Positions 1-11,457 of a stretch of DNA of 64,000 bases are shown in pieces. Source of the DNA: Philhelius pedissequus (Eukaryota > Arthropoda > Insecta > Diptera > Syrphidae). The translations under genes and the position numbers were made by a program. Location of the stretch: the NCBI GenBank assembly GCA_910595825.1, contig OU343161.1, positions 122,769,929 to 122,833,928 on the forward strand, in the 5' to 3' direction. Every line of letters starts with the position of its first letter. The stretch's first letter is position 1. Below the pieces are notes generated by a model. That model had not been told where the DNA came from, made no database searches, and was given only the letters and a program-made list of their open reading frames with translations.

Positions 1-739
1 GCTTAGATTAAAAATAACCTATGTCCTTTTAAAATTAATTTATTTTAAGTGACTACTAAATAAAAATATTATTATCAAGATTCAGTAGTTTGTTCTGCAA
101 TTAACTGTCCATGTCATGATTTTTAAAATACATTTGTTACTCCAACTTTTAAATTCTATGCCACCTTTGACACCATATAAATATAAAAAAAACACTCACC
201 ATTTCTAACTACATACTTTCAACACATAAATTAACTCAATTGCCACAAAGAAAAAATCAAATCGACCGCCCGCTGCTGGCAGTACGAATATGAATTTCCG
301 ACTGGTCGGGACAAGGAAGCTAAAGGTAAGCGGCCTTCCGCTGCCGTTACCACAATAATGTTTGGTTGCAAAAAGGCCATCTTAAACGATACCCACCTGT
401 ATTTAGAAAGCCTGTTTCCGATCTCATTGATTGGCGATTTTATACCATACCCCAGAACTTATTTTTCAAGTTAAGAAGTTTTTTTTTTTTAATGTATATT
501 GAACCATCGTATGGCAGATGCCCTGCTCGTGAATTTGATAGCAAATCAAGCTGCTTGCAAGCTGGTCACTTGTCAATGGGATTTGACATATAAGGCCATG
601 CATTTTTACTATTCATTCGATGTTAGTATTAATTGAGGAAGCAAGACCTATAGTTAAAATGGGAATCGATCAAAGAGCATTCGCAGCGTAGCAGAGTGGT
701 CAAGTACAAACCCACTAAGAAAACTCACTGATGAACAAG
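1..739. other. AT-rich DNA, no gene assigned
   Basis: No coding region can be supported here. One GC-richer island at about 262-343 reads through in one frame and ends in a donor-like AAAG|GTAAGC; its translation contains YEYEFPTGRDKEAK. It could be an isolated exon or part of a transposon. At 685-705 a short stretch resembles a tRNA A box (GTAGCAGAGTGG) with no matching B box. Confidence 0.4.
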
Positions 740-3608
740 TGAAAATGCAACCCGTTCCAAAAATATATTCTAAAAGCTATTCACTGTTCTCTTGGAATAT
801 ATAATCTGAAAATACTTTGAAGTGTATCTTTGGAACGGGTTATCCTAAAAACTTGGTTGATACCTTTTTGTAATCTACTCTTGATGCTCTCAAAATCAGC
901 ATCAAAAGTTTTTATGTAGAAGCCTTATTGCAAAAAATCACTCTTGAAATACGCATATTTAGAATGATGTATGCGTATTCCTGGAGCTATTTTTTTTAAT
1001 ACAACTTCTTTACAAAAAATGTTGATGCTTTCTTTGAAAGTATGAAGTGCTGATTCTAAAAAGATATCGCTCACCTTTATTGGACAACCCGTTGCAAAGA
1101 TATAGTTGAAAATCTATTCACTGTTCACCTTGAAATACATAATCTGAAAATACTTTGAAGTGTATCTTTGGAACGGGTTATCCTAAAAACTTGGTTGATA
1201 CCTTTTTGTAATCTACTCTTGATGCTCTCAAAATCAGCATCAAAAGTTTTTATGTAGAAGCCTTATTGCAAAAAATCACTCTTGAAATACGCATATTTAG
1301 AATGATGTATGCGTATTCCTGGAGCTATTTTTTTTAATACAACTTCTTTACAAAAAATGTTGATGCTTTCTTTGAAAGTATGAAGTGCTGATTCTAAAAA
1401 GATATCGCTCACCTTTATTGGACAACCCGTTGCAAAGATATAGTTGAAAATCTATTCACTGTTCACCTTGAAATACATAATCTGAAAATACTTTGAAGTG
1501 TATCTTTGGAACGGGTTATCCTAAAAACTTGGTTAATACCTTTTTGTAATCTACTCTTGATGCTCTCAAAATCAGCATCAAAAGTTTTTATGTAGAAGCC
1601 TTATTGCAAAAAATCACTCTTGAAATACGCATATTTAGAATGATGTATGCGTATTCCTGGAGCTATTTTTTTTTAATACAACTTCTTTACAAAAAATGTT
1701 GATGCTTTCTTTGAAAGTATGAAGTGCTGATTCTAAAAAGATATCGCTCACCTTTATTGGACAACCCGTTGCAAAGATATAGTTGAAAATCTATTCACTG
1801 TTCACCTTGAAATACATAATCTGAAAATACTTTGAACTATATCTTTGCAACGGGTTGTCCAATAAAGGTGAGCGATATCTTTTTAGAATCAGCACTTCAT
1901 ACTTTCAAAGAAAGCATCAACATTTTTTGTAAAGAAGTTGTATTAAAAAAAATAGCTCCAGGAATACGCATACATCATTCTAAATATGCGTATTTCAAGA
2001 GTGATTTTTTGCAATAAGGCTTCTACATAAAAACTTTTGATGCTGATTTTGAGAGCATCAAGAGTAGATTACAAAAAGGTATCAACCAAGTTTTTAGGAT
2101 AACCCGTTCCAAAGATACACTTCAAAGTATTTTCAGATTATGTATTTCAAGGTGAACAGTGAATAGATTTTCAACTATATCTTTGCAACGGGTTGTCCAA
2201 TAAAGGTGAGCGATATCTTTTTAGAATCAGCACTTCATACTTTCAAAGAAAGCATCAACATTTTTTGTAAAGAAGTTGTATTAAAAAAAATAGCTCCAGG
2301 AATACGCATACATCATTCTAAATATGCGTATTTCAAGAGTGATTTTTTGCAATAAGGCTTCTACATAAAAACTTTTGATGCTGATTTTGAGAGCATCAAG
2401 AGTAGATTACAAAAAGGTATCAACCAAGTTTTTAGGATAACCCGTTCCAAAGATACACTTCAAAGTATTTTCAGATTATGTATTTCAAGGTGAACAGTGA
2501 ATAGATTTTCAACTATATCTTTGCAACGGGTTGTCCAATAAAGGTGAGCGATATCTTTTTAGAATCAGCACTTCATACTTTCAAAGAAAGCATCAACATT
2601 TTTTGTAAAGAAGTTGTATTAAAAAAAATAGCTCCAGGAATACGCATACATCATTCTAAATATGCGTATTTCAAGAGTGATTTTTTGCAATAAGGCTTCT
2701 ACATAAAAACTTTTGATGCTGATTTTGAGAGCATCAAGAGTAGATTACAAAAAGGTATCAACCAAGTTTTTAGGATAACCCGTTCCAAAGATACACTTCA
2801 AAGTATTTTCAGATTATGTATTTCAAGGTGAACAGTGAATAGATTTTCAACTATATCTTTGCAACGGGTTGTCCAATAAAGGTGAGCGATATCTTTTTAG
2901 AATCAGCACTTCATACTTTCAAAGAAAGCATCAACATTTTTTGTAAAGAAGTTGTATTAAAAAAAATAGCTCCAGGAATACGCATACATCATTCTAAATA
3001 TGCGTATTTCAAGAGTGATTTTTTGCAATAAGGCTTCTACATAAAAACTTTTGATGGTGATTTTGAGAGCATCAAGAGTAGATTACAAAAAGGTATCAAC
3101 CAAGTTTTTAGGATAACCCGTTCCAAAGATACACTTCAAAGTATTTTCAGATTATGTATTTCAAGGTGAACAGTGAATAGATTTTCAACTATATCTTTGC
3201 AACGGGTTGTCCAATAAAGGTGAGCGATATCTTTTTAGAATCAGCACTTCATACTTTCAAAGAAAGCATCAACATTTTTTGTAAAGAAGTTGTATTAAAA
3301 AAAATAGCTCCAGGAATACGCATACATCATTCTAAATATGCGTATTTCAAGAGTGATTTTTTGCAATAAGGCTTCTACATAAAATCTTTTGATGCTGATT
3401 TTGAGAGCATCAAGAGTAGATTACAAAAAGGTATCAACCAAGTTTTTAGGATAACCCGTTCCAAAGATACACTTCAAAGTATTTTCAGATTATGTATTTC
3501 AAGGTGAACAGTGAATAGATTTTCAACTATATCTTTGCAACGGGTTGTCCAATAAAGGTGAGCGATATCTTTTTAGAATCAGCACTTCATACTTTCAAAG
3601 GAAGCATT
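740..3608. repeat. 338-bp satellite array with internal inversion
   Basis: The same unit recurs with a period of 338 bases. Anchors in forward orientation start at 803, 1141, 1479 and 1818. Anchors in reverse orientation start at 1835, 2173, 2511, 2849, 3187 and 3525. The block is therefore three forward units (825-1834), then five and a quarter inverted units (1835-3608), with a diverged partial unit at 740-824. Units are nearly identical, with a few point changes such as an extra T near 1670 and a C/G change near 3057. The orientation switch lies at 1834/1835, where forward TTTGAA meets reverse AACTAT, a GAA-sized microhomology. No coding potential is credible; the short ORF over 1832-2017 lies entirely in repeat sequence. 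The array stops abruptly at about 3608. Whether it is a satellite, the inside of a foldback transposon, or an assembly product cannot be decided from one window. Confidence 0.95.
825..1102. repeat. TIR-bounded core of the satellite unit
   Basis: Each 338-bp unit contains a 278-bp core bounded by imperfect 21-bp inverted repeats. The left end reads TATCTTTGGAACGGGTTATC (825-844) and the right end, on the other strand, TATCTTTGCAACGGGTTGTC, about 19 of 21 identical. Cores are separated by about 60 bases. Inside are further hairpin-capable words, including ATACGCAT/ATGCGTAT and GATGCTCTC/CAGCATC. The layout suggests a MITE-like or foldback module that was amplified in tandem. Confidence 0.75.
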
Positions 3609-3613
3609 AACAA

Positions 3614-4066
3614 AACCAAAAGTAGTTTTGTCACCAAATTACTTTTAGATTTAATTTTTGTCACCAAGTTTCCTTTATATATATTTTTTTTGAAATAATT
3701 CTTGGACTTAAAAATGGTATCCGGAATTAGTAAGAAACCATAAATTAGAACTCATAACCGTTTACACCATTCCAATGAAGGACGTAGTTTTCGAATTATA
3801 GAGTGGTTTACCTCCCTATTTAATTGATTTTCTTAAAATTGATAGAAATTTCATCAAATCGGCAGATAAACCAGTTAATAAGTCCCAAAGTATTTGCTTA
3901 ATTTCCATCATTTAAACGGTTCTGAGTTTTATTTTAAATCCTCTATGTGTAACAAGAACAATTTTTAAATCCAAGATTTATTTCAAGAAAATTACATCTA
4001 AAAGTAATTTGGCGACAAAAAATTTTCCATCTAAAAATAATTTGGTGACAAAATTACTTTTTTTTT
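3614..4066. repeat. Inverted-repeat element with a 24-bp internal motif
   Basis: Arms at about 3614-3672 and 4004-4063 are inverted copies of each other, roughly 80% identical. Each arm contains the motif ATCTAAAAGTAATTTGGTGA followed by CAAA, in about two versions. The 330-base spacer has no recognisable gene. The element sits directly between the satellite block and the Helitron remnant, so it may be a terminus of one of them rather than an independent MITE. Confidence 0.6.
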
Positions 4067-4079
4067 TACAACTTGTCAT

Positions 4080-4969
4080 TTGTTTTTGACAGCTTACAGA
4101 ACTCTCCGCAAATATTTTTCCGCTGTGGTTTTCGTTAGCATTTCGCTCTCCTAGTGGAGACCACCGAAAAATTTCGTTTCGCATCAGCAGCGTACTAGGC
4201 TTTAACTCGCAAAATGTTGCCGAGAATGATATCAATCCAGTCGAGACATCAACAGAAATTTGGCCATTGCTTAGCACCACTGCAATGCGACTCTCATATT
4301 TGTGGTCAATTTCAACTTCTTGACATGCCGGCACAAAGACGAGGATTTCAAGCATGCATCAAAATCATTGGCAGCAGTAGATTTCGAGATGACGGAAAGC
4401 CTTCGACGAAAATATCCACTGAGTAAAATCATATCCTCGCCAAGTCATCTCGAACCACCTTGTAAATCCTTCATTGTTCGGTGAATTGCCTCGAAAGCGA
4501 GTTCTTGGTCATTGTGCACGTTATTGGCTTGTCAAGCGTGAACAAATTCATCGCAAACTTCAAAGCGGAATGTGTGGTTCGACCGCCTTCAAACAGTTTG
4601 GCAACAATGCCATAGATGCCATATGATGAAACATGCAACGAAATTTGTGATCTTAGCCGAATTGTTGCTAGAATCAATAAAATGACGAATGTTTTGCATG
4701 TCCCATCGGGAGCATCGAGAAAGTAAATGCGATTGCGAAATCATTAATCCAATTGAAACCACATCAAGAGAAGCATAATTCAGATTTGAATCATACGTAA
4801 ATGCACTACGCGCCAAATTTATTCGTTGTGCATCTCTCTCACGGGCATTACATTGCCGATTAGCCGCATTAACATCAGCTCGTTCGTGATCTGTTTGAGT
4901 AGCTCTTTCTACTCTTCTAGCTGCAACTTTCCGAGTTGATCGGCCCAAATTACTACGTGGACGTACCAT
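4080..4969 (-). pseudogene. Helitron Rep/helicase gene remnant
   Basis: Read on the minus strand, the start at 4969 gives MVRPRSNLGRSTRK, followed by an Arg/Asn-rich segment and AFTYDSNLNYASLDVVSIG. This is the N-terminal organisation of insect Helitron proteins. By 4590 the reading has jumped to the SF1/Pif1-type helicase, with FEGGRTTHSALKF. A further frame gives STAANDFDACLKSS and then HVKKLKLTTNMRV (around 4290-4385). A third frame gives SNGQISVDVSTGLIS. All are Helitron helicase signatures. The Rep domain and the Walker A region (GGTGKT) are missing between N-terminus and helicase, and several frameshifts and stops break the rest. It is a dead, internally deleted copy. The protein-level assignment is firm; the element ends (5' TC, 3' CTRR plus hairpin) were not located. 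Confidence 0.8.
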
Positions 4970-5759
4970 ATTATTGTATTCGAAACGTATTATTTAGAAA
5001 TCGTTTTAATGCAGTAAGCAGGCTGAGCTGAATAAGCTTAACCCAAACCTTGCTAAAGGCTTACAAAATGTCTGCTTTGAAAACCGTTACGGACCTGATT
5101 AGTTTGGGACCAACTTCTCTAAAAGGCAATGAGTAGAATAAGGAGATACCGTATACACATTGGTTTTGAATTTCTAGATAGCAAAACGGGAGGGGAAAAT
5201 AGAGCCGGGTAAAGCGTTCGACATTCGCGAAATAATCTCTGTATTTGACAGTTATACTTGACATTAGGTTTGTTCGTTGAGCCCTGAAGTCGGCCTATAA
5301 CGTCTTTGTAAAAACCCGAAGTCACCCACCCTAATAAACAAATGCTGTGTTTTTTTAAACCTAGGGTCGCCATCAATTCGCCCTGAAGTAGATCTAGGTT
5401 TTTAGCTGGGTCAAGTTGAGGTAAATGAATAAACGTCAAAGTCATATGAGTTCTGATTTGATTCGTTATTTTTAAAATGGAAATAAAAGAATACTCTATT
5501 TTCAGACACAGACATGCAAAATAGAAACTTTTGAAGTTGTGGATTGTACATCGGGCCAAAAAAAAATTGAGCATATTTCAAGTTTTATTTATTAAATGAC
5601 ATAACTTACTTTTCTGCAACATAAAATGAATGGCCCTCGGTTGTTTGTTGATAACAGAAAACCCAGGTTGTCAAAAAAAACTAGGTCAACACTGGGTAAA
5701 GTTCAACGAACGAACCTATTATTATTTTTCTATCTAAAAGATTCAAATGAGTTTTTGTG

Positions 5760-6310
5760 ACCTCCTGCCAAAATTTGGGAGTTTTTTCTCCAGCTTTGGA
5801 CGAATGATGGCCTTATAGATTAAGGCCAGATCACACATTTCGGCGTTTTTGCGACATCGAATATGTGGTAATTCCACAAGAGTGATCTGTGAGCTGTGGC
5901 GAAAATACGAAGGAGTGAAAGATGATCGGTTTCTTCAATGCAAGTGTCGCTCAAGAATTCCGGCATGGGTGGTGGGTTCTGTTTTAACGACAGAATACAA
6001 AACTGAGTTTGTGAAGCATTAAATTTTACACGGGTTTTTATTCCCAATTGGACAATGCTGTCAAAATAAACATTTAATGAGCTTATCAGCGGCCCGAAAG
6101 GTAGTTTCTAATCCAACGAAGAAGAGATTTATTGATAACAATTGCACGCATTTTCGATAAGAGAGCTTGATGCCAAACTCTATCAAATTCTTTTGAAATA
6201 TCATGCGCAATAATCTTACTTTCTGTAAAACGATGTAAAGACTTATGCCATTGTTCGGTGAGATATACCATCAGATCACCAGTCATTAAGGAGCTTTCGT
6301 TCTTCAAGAT
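5760..6310 (-). pseudogene. Jockey-type LINE reverse transcriptase fragment, internally deleted
   Basis: On the minus strand, 6307-6086 encodes an RT palm segment including LTEQWHKSLHRF and DISKEFDRVWHQALLSKMRA, ending in NYLSGR. Position 6047-5820 resumes further downstream in the same protein with VKFNASQTQFCILSLKQN and ETDHLSLLRIF, then LLWNYHIFDVAK. The block that should hold the catalytic (F/Y)ADD motif is absent between the two pieces. Two relatives lie in the window, at 15840-16150 and 46143-47135. The 46-kb copy retains FADDS and the shared downstream sequence. A dead fragment. Confidence 0.8.
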
Positions 6311-7036
6311 ATTTCTTAAGCTGATAAATCAATCAACGAAAGCCAGTTCGTAATAAAAGCATCAAAGATGACGAAGGCGGAAAAGTAACGCCTAGACATT
6401 CGCAAAATCCAAACGAGAACCCAATTTTCTAATAAATCTCTAGGAACACTTTTTTTATCAGTTAATAAAAAGTATTTTGAAATGTAATAATAGTTTTGAC
6501 TTTGATATACCCGTCATAGGTATATGTTGATTTTTGTTGTTGGTGTGGTAATATTGGCATTCAACCAAATAAGTAGATTTGGTTGAATCGAACTGCTATA
6601 CCAATTTATAGATCGTTCGACAAAACGTTCGACATAAGCCGAACGATTGACTCGTGAACACTTTTCGATTCCGAACTCTCATTTCAAACAAATTTGAGCT
6701 CAATTTTATTTAAATTGAAGTGTCAAATGAAATATACTCTATTCAATATAGTTTTTTCCATGTAAGTATTATTTATTGTTCCGTGCGTGTTCAGATAGAA
6801 TTATTTCTGTTTCATAGTTTCGTTCCTTTTCTCCCTCTCTTGCACTTAATTCACGCAAGGCTAAGCACACGCCGTGTAATACCGAACTAACATTGACATA
6901 CTAGATATGGACTGCTAGTTGTGATTCATTTTCAAGAAATATTTGCAAAAGAGTATGGTTCAATGCGTTCAGCGACAATTTCAGGCCAAGCGGCGAAAAG
7001 AAAAAACGAATTGAGCACCATCTGTTGTCGATATTT

Positions 7037-7912
7037 GGGTCTATTCGGCGAGATCTTTTATTCTGTTATTCTGCTATTCTGTTATGAATTTTCATACAAA
7101 AGTTTAAGCTGTCAAAAAATCTTTTATGAATTATAATTTTGGTATTCTGCATGCTAAATCTGCTATGAAATCTGTTAAGAAATCTGCTAGTGAGCTGTCA
7201 AAACTTCGAAATTCTCAACAAGTCTTTTACGAACTGCATTTTTGGTATTCAGCATGCCACAATCTGTTATGGAATCTTTTATGAATCATAAAAGAATAAA
7301 AGACACATTTTTGTTACTTTTATCATAAAAGATTTCAATATATGAAGTAAAAACTTTTATTTTGTTAATGAATTGTTCGTAAAAGGACAGATATAACAAA
7401 ATATTATTAAAATACATAATAACAAGCACAAACATGTAATTCAAACTAATTATTTCAATACACGAAAGCACAGAACACATTTGATGGATGAAACGTAAAA
7501 GAAAGTGTCGCTTATCTTGCCGGAGTTCGTTTTGTACAACTTTTTATATTGGATATTTATATTAAATTCAGGATCAGGAACTGTTTTGGAGAAATTAGAT
7601 TATGCAAAGATTAATTATTACATATATATCTACGTGAAACAAAACACGATAATTTCGCAGGTTAATTTTATATTGTCATTCGTCAGTGCCGACTGCCGAG
7701 TTTTTATTTACCTACTACAGCTGATAATTTGATAGCAGATTTTAGGTCTGTTCGTATTAATGTTTCTTTTTCGAAGTTACATAACAGACTTTTATAAAAG
7801 ATCGAACTCCTGAATACCAATTATAAAATATCTTTTATGGTGAACATCTGTTATGCACCATAACAGAAAATTCATAGCAGAATAACAGATGTGGCAGAAT
7901 AGGCCTAATTAC
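7037..7912. mobile_element. Short TIR element rich in CTGTTAT words
   Basis: The two ends are inverted. The left reads GGTCTATTCGGC followed by TTATTCTGTTATTCTGCTA; the right, on the other strand, reads GGCCTATTCTGC followed by CTGTTATTCTGCTATGAA. Subterminal words CTGTTAT and CTGCTAT recur on both sides, along with CTTTTATGA. No transposase is visible. Probably a non-autonomous DNA transposon of about 0.88 kb; the superfamily is not determined because a clear target duplication could not be read. Confidence 0.6.
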
Positions 7913-9648
7913 CTTTCTACAAATTTAAACCAAAGAAACTAGAGCTATCTATTGGCACATAGTATAAGAAGCCCTGCGATCTAGTGTTTGTAAGAAAGTT
8001 AACAATTGATGTAGGCTGGGGGACAATAATACAAATTCCTTTTTCTTTCAGCTTATTTCTATAAGATTGCTTTTAGAGTTACATTCGAAATAAATGGAAT
8101 ACATCTTCACGCTGCAAAATACGTGGTTGTTGGTCACGTGACAAATATTCAAATGCAAGTTTTTTAATTTAAACTTATATTACGCAGTATTTTGTGTTAA
8201 ATTCTATAAAATTTATTTGATTCGTTTTTATCATATTTTTTTCATATTGTACAAAAAATAACAAAACTCTGGCAGACGGCTTTTAAATTCATAGTTATAT
8301 ATGATTTAAAAATCTTAATAATTGTAAAAGTATACAGTATAAAAGTATAGTATTAAAAAAGAAAATAAATCAAATTATCTACCTATCTTATTTTTTCGTT
8401 AAAAAGTTATATTACGCAGTGTGTGTTAAATTTTATTCGTTTAGTCAAAAAGTAAAAAAAAACTGAATTGATATTTGATCTAACTTTAATCGTATTTCGT
8501 TCATCCGCAAAGAACAATAATATAGCTGCTTATTGTTTTCTGTAGAAAATAGAGAAAAGGAAATTTTTGGATTCGTGTAGGGATTTCCTTGAAAAAAATC
8601 CCTTAAGCACTGGTTTGACTTGATAATATTCTTAACTACCGCAAGGACTGAAATGGTCGGTGGTGATGCTTTTTTCAAAAGGAAGCATCGTGAAGTTGGC
8701 TCATAGCAGTCCATATCTATTTTATCTTCTTTGCCCAGTGCAGAAATTGAACAAAAAAATAATTTGTAAAAGAAAAATGGAAGGCAAAGTTATTTATATA
8801 GGTACCCGGATGACAAAGACAAAGATTGTAGAGAATGGGGTTTATTAATTTAAAATAAGCTTAGAAGTGTTTTCTTTGCTCCATTTAAATTCGTCAGCCA
8901 TTTGGATTGGTGTTCATTCAACTACAGCGAAAATTAAATGAAGCAAATACGAAAAAGAAAGAAACACATATGTTCTGCATACCAAGTGAAAATGAATTCA
9001 AAATTCAATTTCACTTAAAATGAAATAACCTGTTCTGCATTTCGAGTGGATTCAACTCTTTCCAATTCACTTCGAATTGTCAAAATCACCTGTTACAGGC
9101 AATTTGTATAAAAACGGTTCATATTCAGAATGTAGGACACGAATTTTAATATTCAGAACCCTAAAATTCCACATTCGGAATGAGCTATTTACAAATTTTA
9201 TTTTATGTGGAATACAGAACATTTTTATGTGGAATATAGAACATCTAAATTCACTTTCGTTCCTCAAATTCACAAAAAGTGAAATCCAGAACATGTGCGA
9301 AAAAGGAAAATCCTACCAGCGCGTGTTCAGATATATTTACTTCTGTTTCATCTTTTCGTTCTTTCTTTCTCTATCGCACTTCAGTCATACATTTCTATGA
9401 ATGAAATTTAAAAATGTCGGTTATTTTTTATTGGTAAATGCAACTTTTACAATTTTTTTACAGATGACGCAGGCCTCTAACTCAAAATTTGAAGAAGGTA
9501 ATGTTTTTTCCTGAAGTGGCTGCACGAAAGATAACTTTGCGGTCAAATTTTGGCGAAATTTTCTTGACAATTGTTCAAGGAAGCTAACATTAGACTAGCA
9601 ATCAGTATATAATACGTCCATGGTTTTATCGTTTGTTATTTATAATAG
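7913..9648. other. Intergenic DNA with short internal repeats and an exon-like segment
   Basis: 8940-9300 carries several versions of a TGTTCTGCAT plus AAGTGAA word in both orientations, suggesting an old TIR or foldback element. The segment 9313-9385 (GCGTGTTCAGATA, then CTGTTTCAT and TTTCGTTC) repeats 6786-6848. An exon-like stretch at 9464-9499 starts with an acceptor TTTTTTTACAG followed by ATG and ends in GAAGAAG|GTAATG. It encodes only MTQASNSKFEE and has no visible partner exon. No gene is supported. Confidence 0.4.
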
Positions 9649-9757
9649 GTGTGTTTGGTAACGTGAAAATTCTTACGAATTTTAACATATTTTCACATTT
9701 ATCTGTCAAAACCCATAGAAAAACAAGAAAGTTTCTAGTTACCAAACAGGTATAGTG
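9649..9757. mobile_element. ~110-bp MITE
   Basis: Short inverted ends: left GTGTTTGGTAACGTGAAA; right, on the other strand, CTGTTTGGTAACTAGAAA. The core TGTTTGGTAAC is identical. There is no coding sequence. Probably a small non-autonomous DNA element. Confidence 0.5.
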
Positions 9758-10091
9758 AGTCAACAAATTCTCAATTGTTGTTTATAATACCGATCCTGTC
9801 AATCGTCAACTAGCAACGATTTTTTCATTCAGAATGTCGTTTTAATAGTAGTGAAAAAAGCTATGCTTTAACAAAATCGTATTATCCTTCTGTTTGGCCA
9901 GTTTTCAACAAAAAAATTGTACTGACATTTTAGTTATACTTCTTACTTTGTTGGTAGTTACTTGGATTACTCAGAGCTTATATTGGCAATTATCTTGTTT
10001 TCATAATAAACAAATAAAATATGAGTACAAAAAAAAAAAAATTAAAAAAAAAAAACAATTCCAAAAAAGGTATTTTTATATTTTTTTTCGT

Positions 10092-11457
10092 CTAAGAATT
10101 CCAATTCAATCCTCTGTTCATTGCTTTCAACAAAGGATATTTTTGATTCGAGCAAATTCCTTGGAAATCATCAGTATCAATAGACCAAAGCATCATTCCA
10201 CCAAGATTTTCTCTCAAAACGTATTCTGCTTTTTGCTTCAGCGTCAGTTCATCATCGTAGCTTATCCAGAGCTTTCCATTAAAGGCACAAACAGCTGCAT
10301 TCTTTTCAAAATATCGTCTCTTCCATCCACTTTGCTTTTTTAAAATCTCACAAATTTCGTTGTAGCCCAAAAATCCCTTTTCTCGGGTAAATGCGCCCTC
10401 TTTTCCTTTTCCAGTGATAGTAGCTCCCAATTTAGTGACACGCGCATCTTTGACAACATAAGTTCTGCCGTATGCTGGAACTCCTAAGAGAATTTTTTTA
10501 GCTTCACATCCACTTCTTTTATAGAATTCTATAGTAGAAGATATAGTTGAGCGTAACTCATCGCTCTCCGCTTCTAAAGGTGAATGAATACTTGTCATAT
10601 TGCTTGCATTTAGATCATATCCCATTATAGATATAAAATCAAGCTCATTGCATATCAAGCCCACCTCATAAGCAACTTTTGTGGTTTCAAGTGATCCAGA
10701 TACTGCCGCTGATAGAGATCTATTTCTTGGAGCTAATTTCTTTTTCAAAACTTTTAAAAGTTCAGTAAAATTCTCACGGTCAGTTTGCAGGCCTTTACGC
10801 TGTGTTGGATATTCCCAATCAATGTCAATTCCATCGAATCCATAATAAATAAGATACCTCAAAACACTATCGGCGAATTTTTCTCGATTAGCCGAGGACT
10901 CTGCCATCTATCGGGCAAATTATTAACTATCTCTTACGTGGAATAGAGGTATTTCACTTACCAGAGAATATTTTTCTGAACCTTCGCCCCATCCGCCTAT
11001 GGCTAAAATTATCTTTAAACACCCAGAAGGATCTCGGTTTTTCAGAGCAATAAACTCTTCGAAACCACCTGCAAAAAATATTATGCATCTACGTTTAATC
11101 CTTGTTTAGAAATATGTCGGTACTTACTCACCAAAGTTTAGGTCAGCATCGGGATTTAGACTTGTTATTTCTCCGTTGATATCCAAGCCAGAAAAAGTGA
11201 AAATAACGTGGCTACAATATTCAGGGAGAATGTGTCCAATATTGTGATTGCCATTACCTGGTCGATATGCAGCCCAACTTGCCCAGTAACAAAATATAAT
11301 TTTACGTTCTTCAAATAAAAAAAAAATATTTATATTGTAATAATATTTTAAATTTTTATTTCCATGAAAATTTTCTACCAGAACATTGGCTTGTCGCGTA
11401 AGCATTATTAATTATTAATATAATTAATAACGACAGGAAATAGATGTTCCAAACCAT
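10092..11457 (-). CDS. GH18 chitinase, single-domain, secreted
   Basis: Four coding exons on the minus strand: 11379-11457, 11132-11308, 10962-11068 and 10092-10907 (with TAG stop). Total 1179 nt, 392 aa. Introns are 70, 63 and 53 bp with GT-AG ends, and the phases 1, 1, 0 join cleanly. The start at 11457 gives MVWNIYFLSLLIILIINNAY, a classic signal peptide ending near residue 21, so the product is secreted. Family 18 landmarks follow: FCYWASWAAYR at the start of the barrel, KIILAIGGWGEGS, FDGIDIDWEYP with the catalytic Glu at about residue 153, MGYDLN, and MMLWSIDTDD near the C-terminus. The full DxxDxDxE set suggests an active endochitinase that hydrolyses beta-1,4 GlcNAc polymers. No chitin-binding CBM14 tail is present, so it would act without that anchor. 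The orthologue among dipteran Cht genes is uncertain. Confidence 0.9.

Noticed and set aside
1832..2017. 61-codon ORF
   Set aside because: Lies entirely in the satellite; the frame is repeated by chance in other units with stops.
740..3608. CRISPR-like array
   Set aside because: Units are 338 bp with no variable spacers, and the context is eukaryotic.
9894..10343. 149-codon plus-strand ORF
   Set aside because: Its right half is antisense to the well-supported chitinase exon and the left half is low-complexity Lys/Ile.
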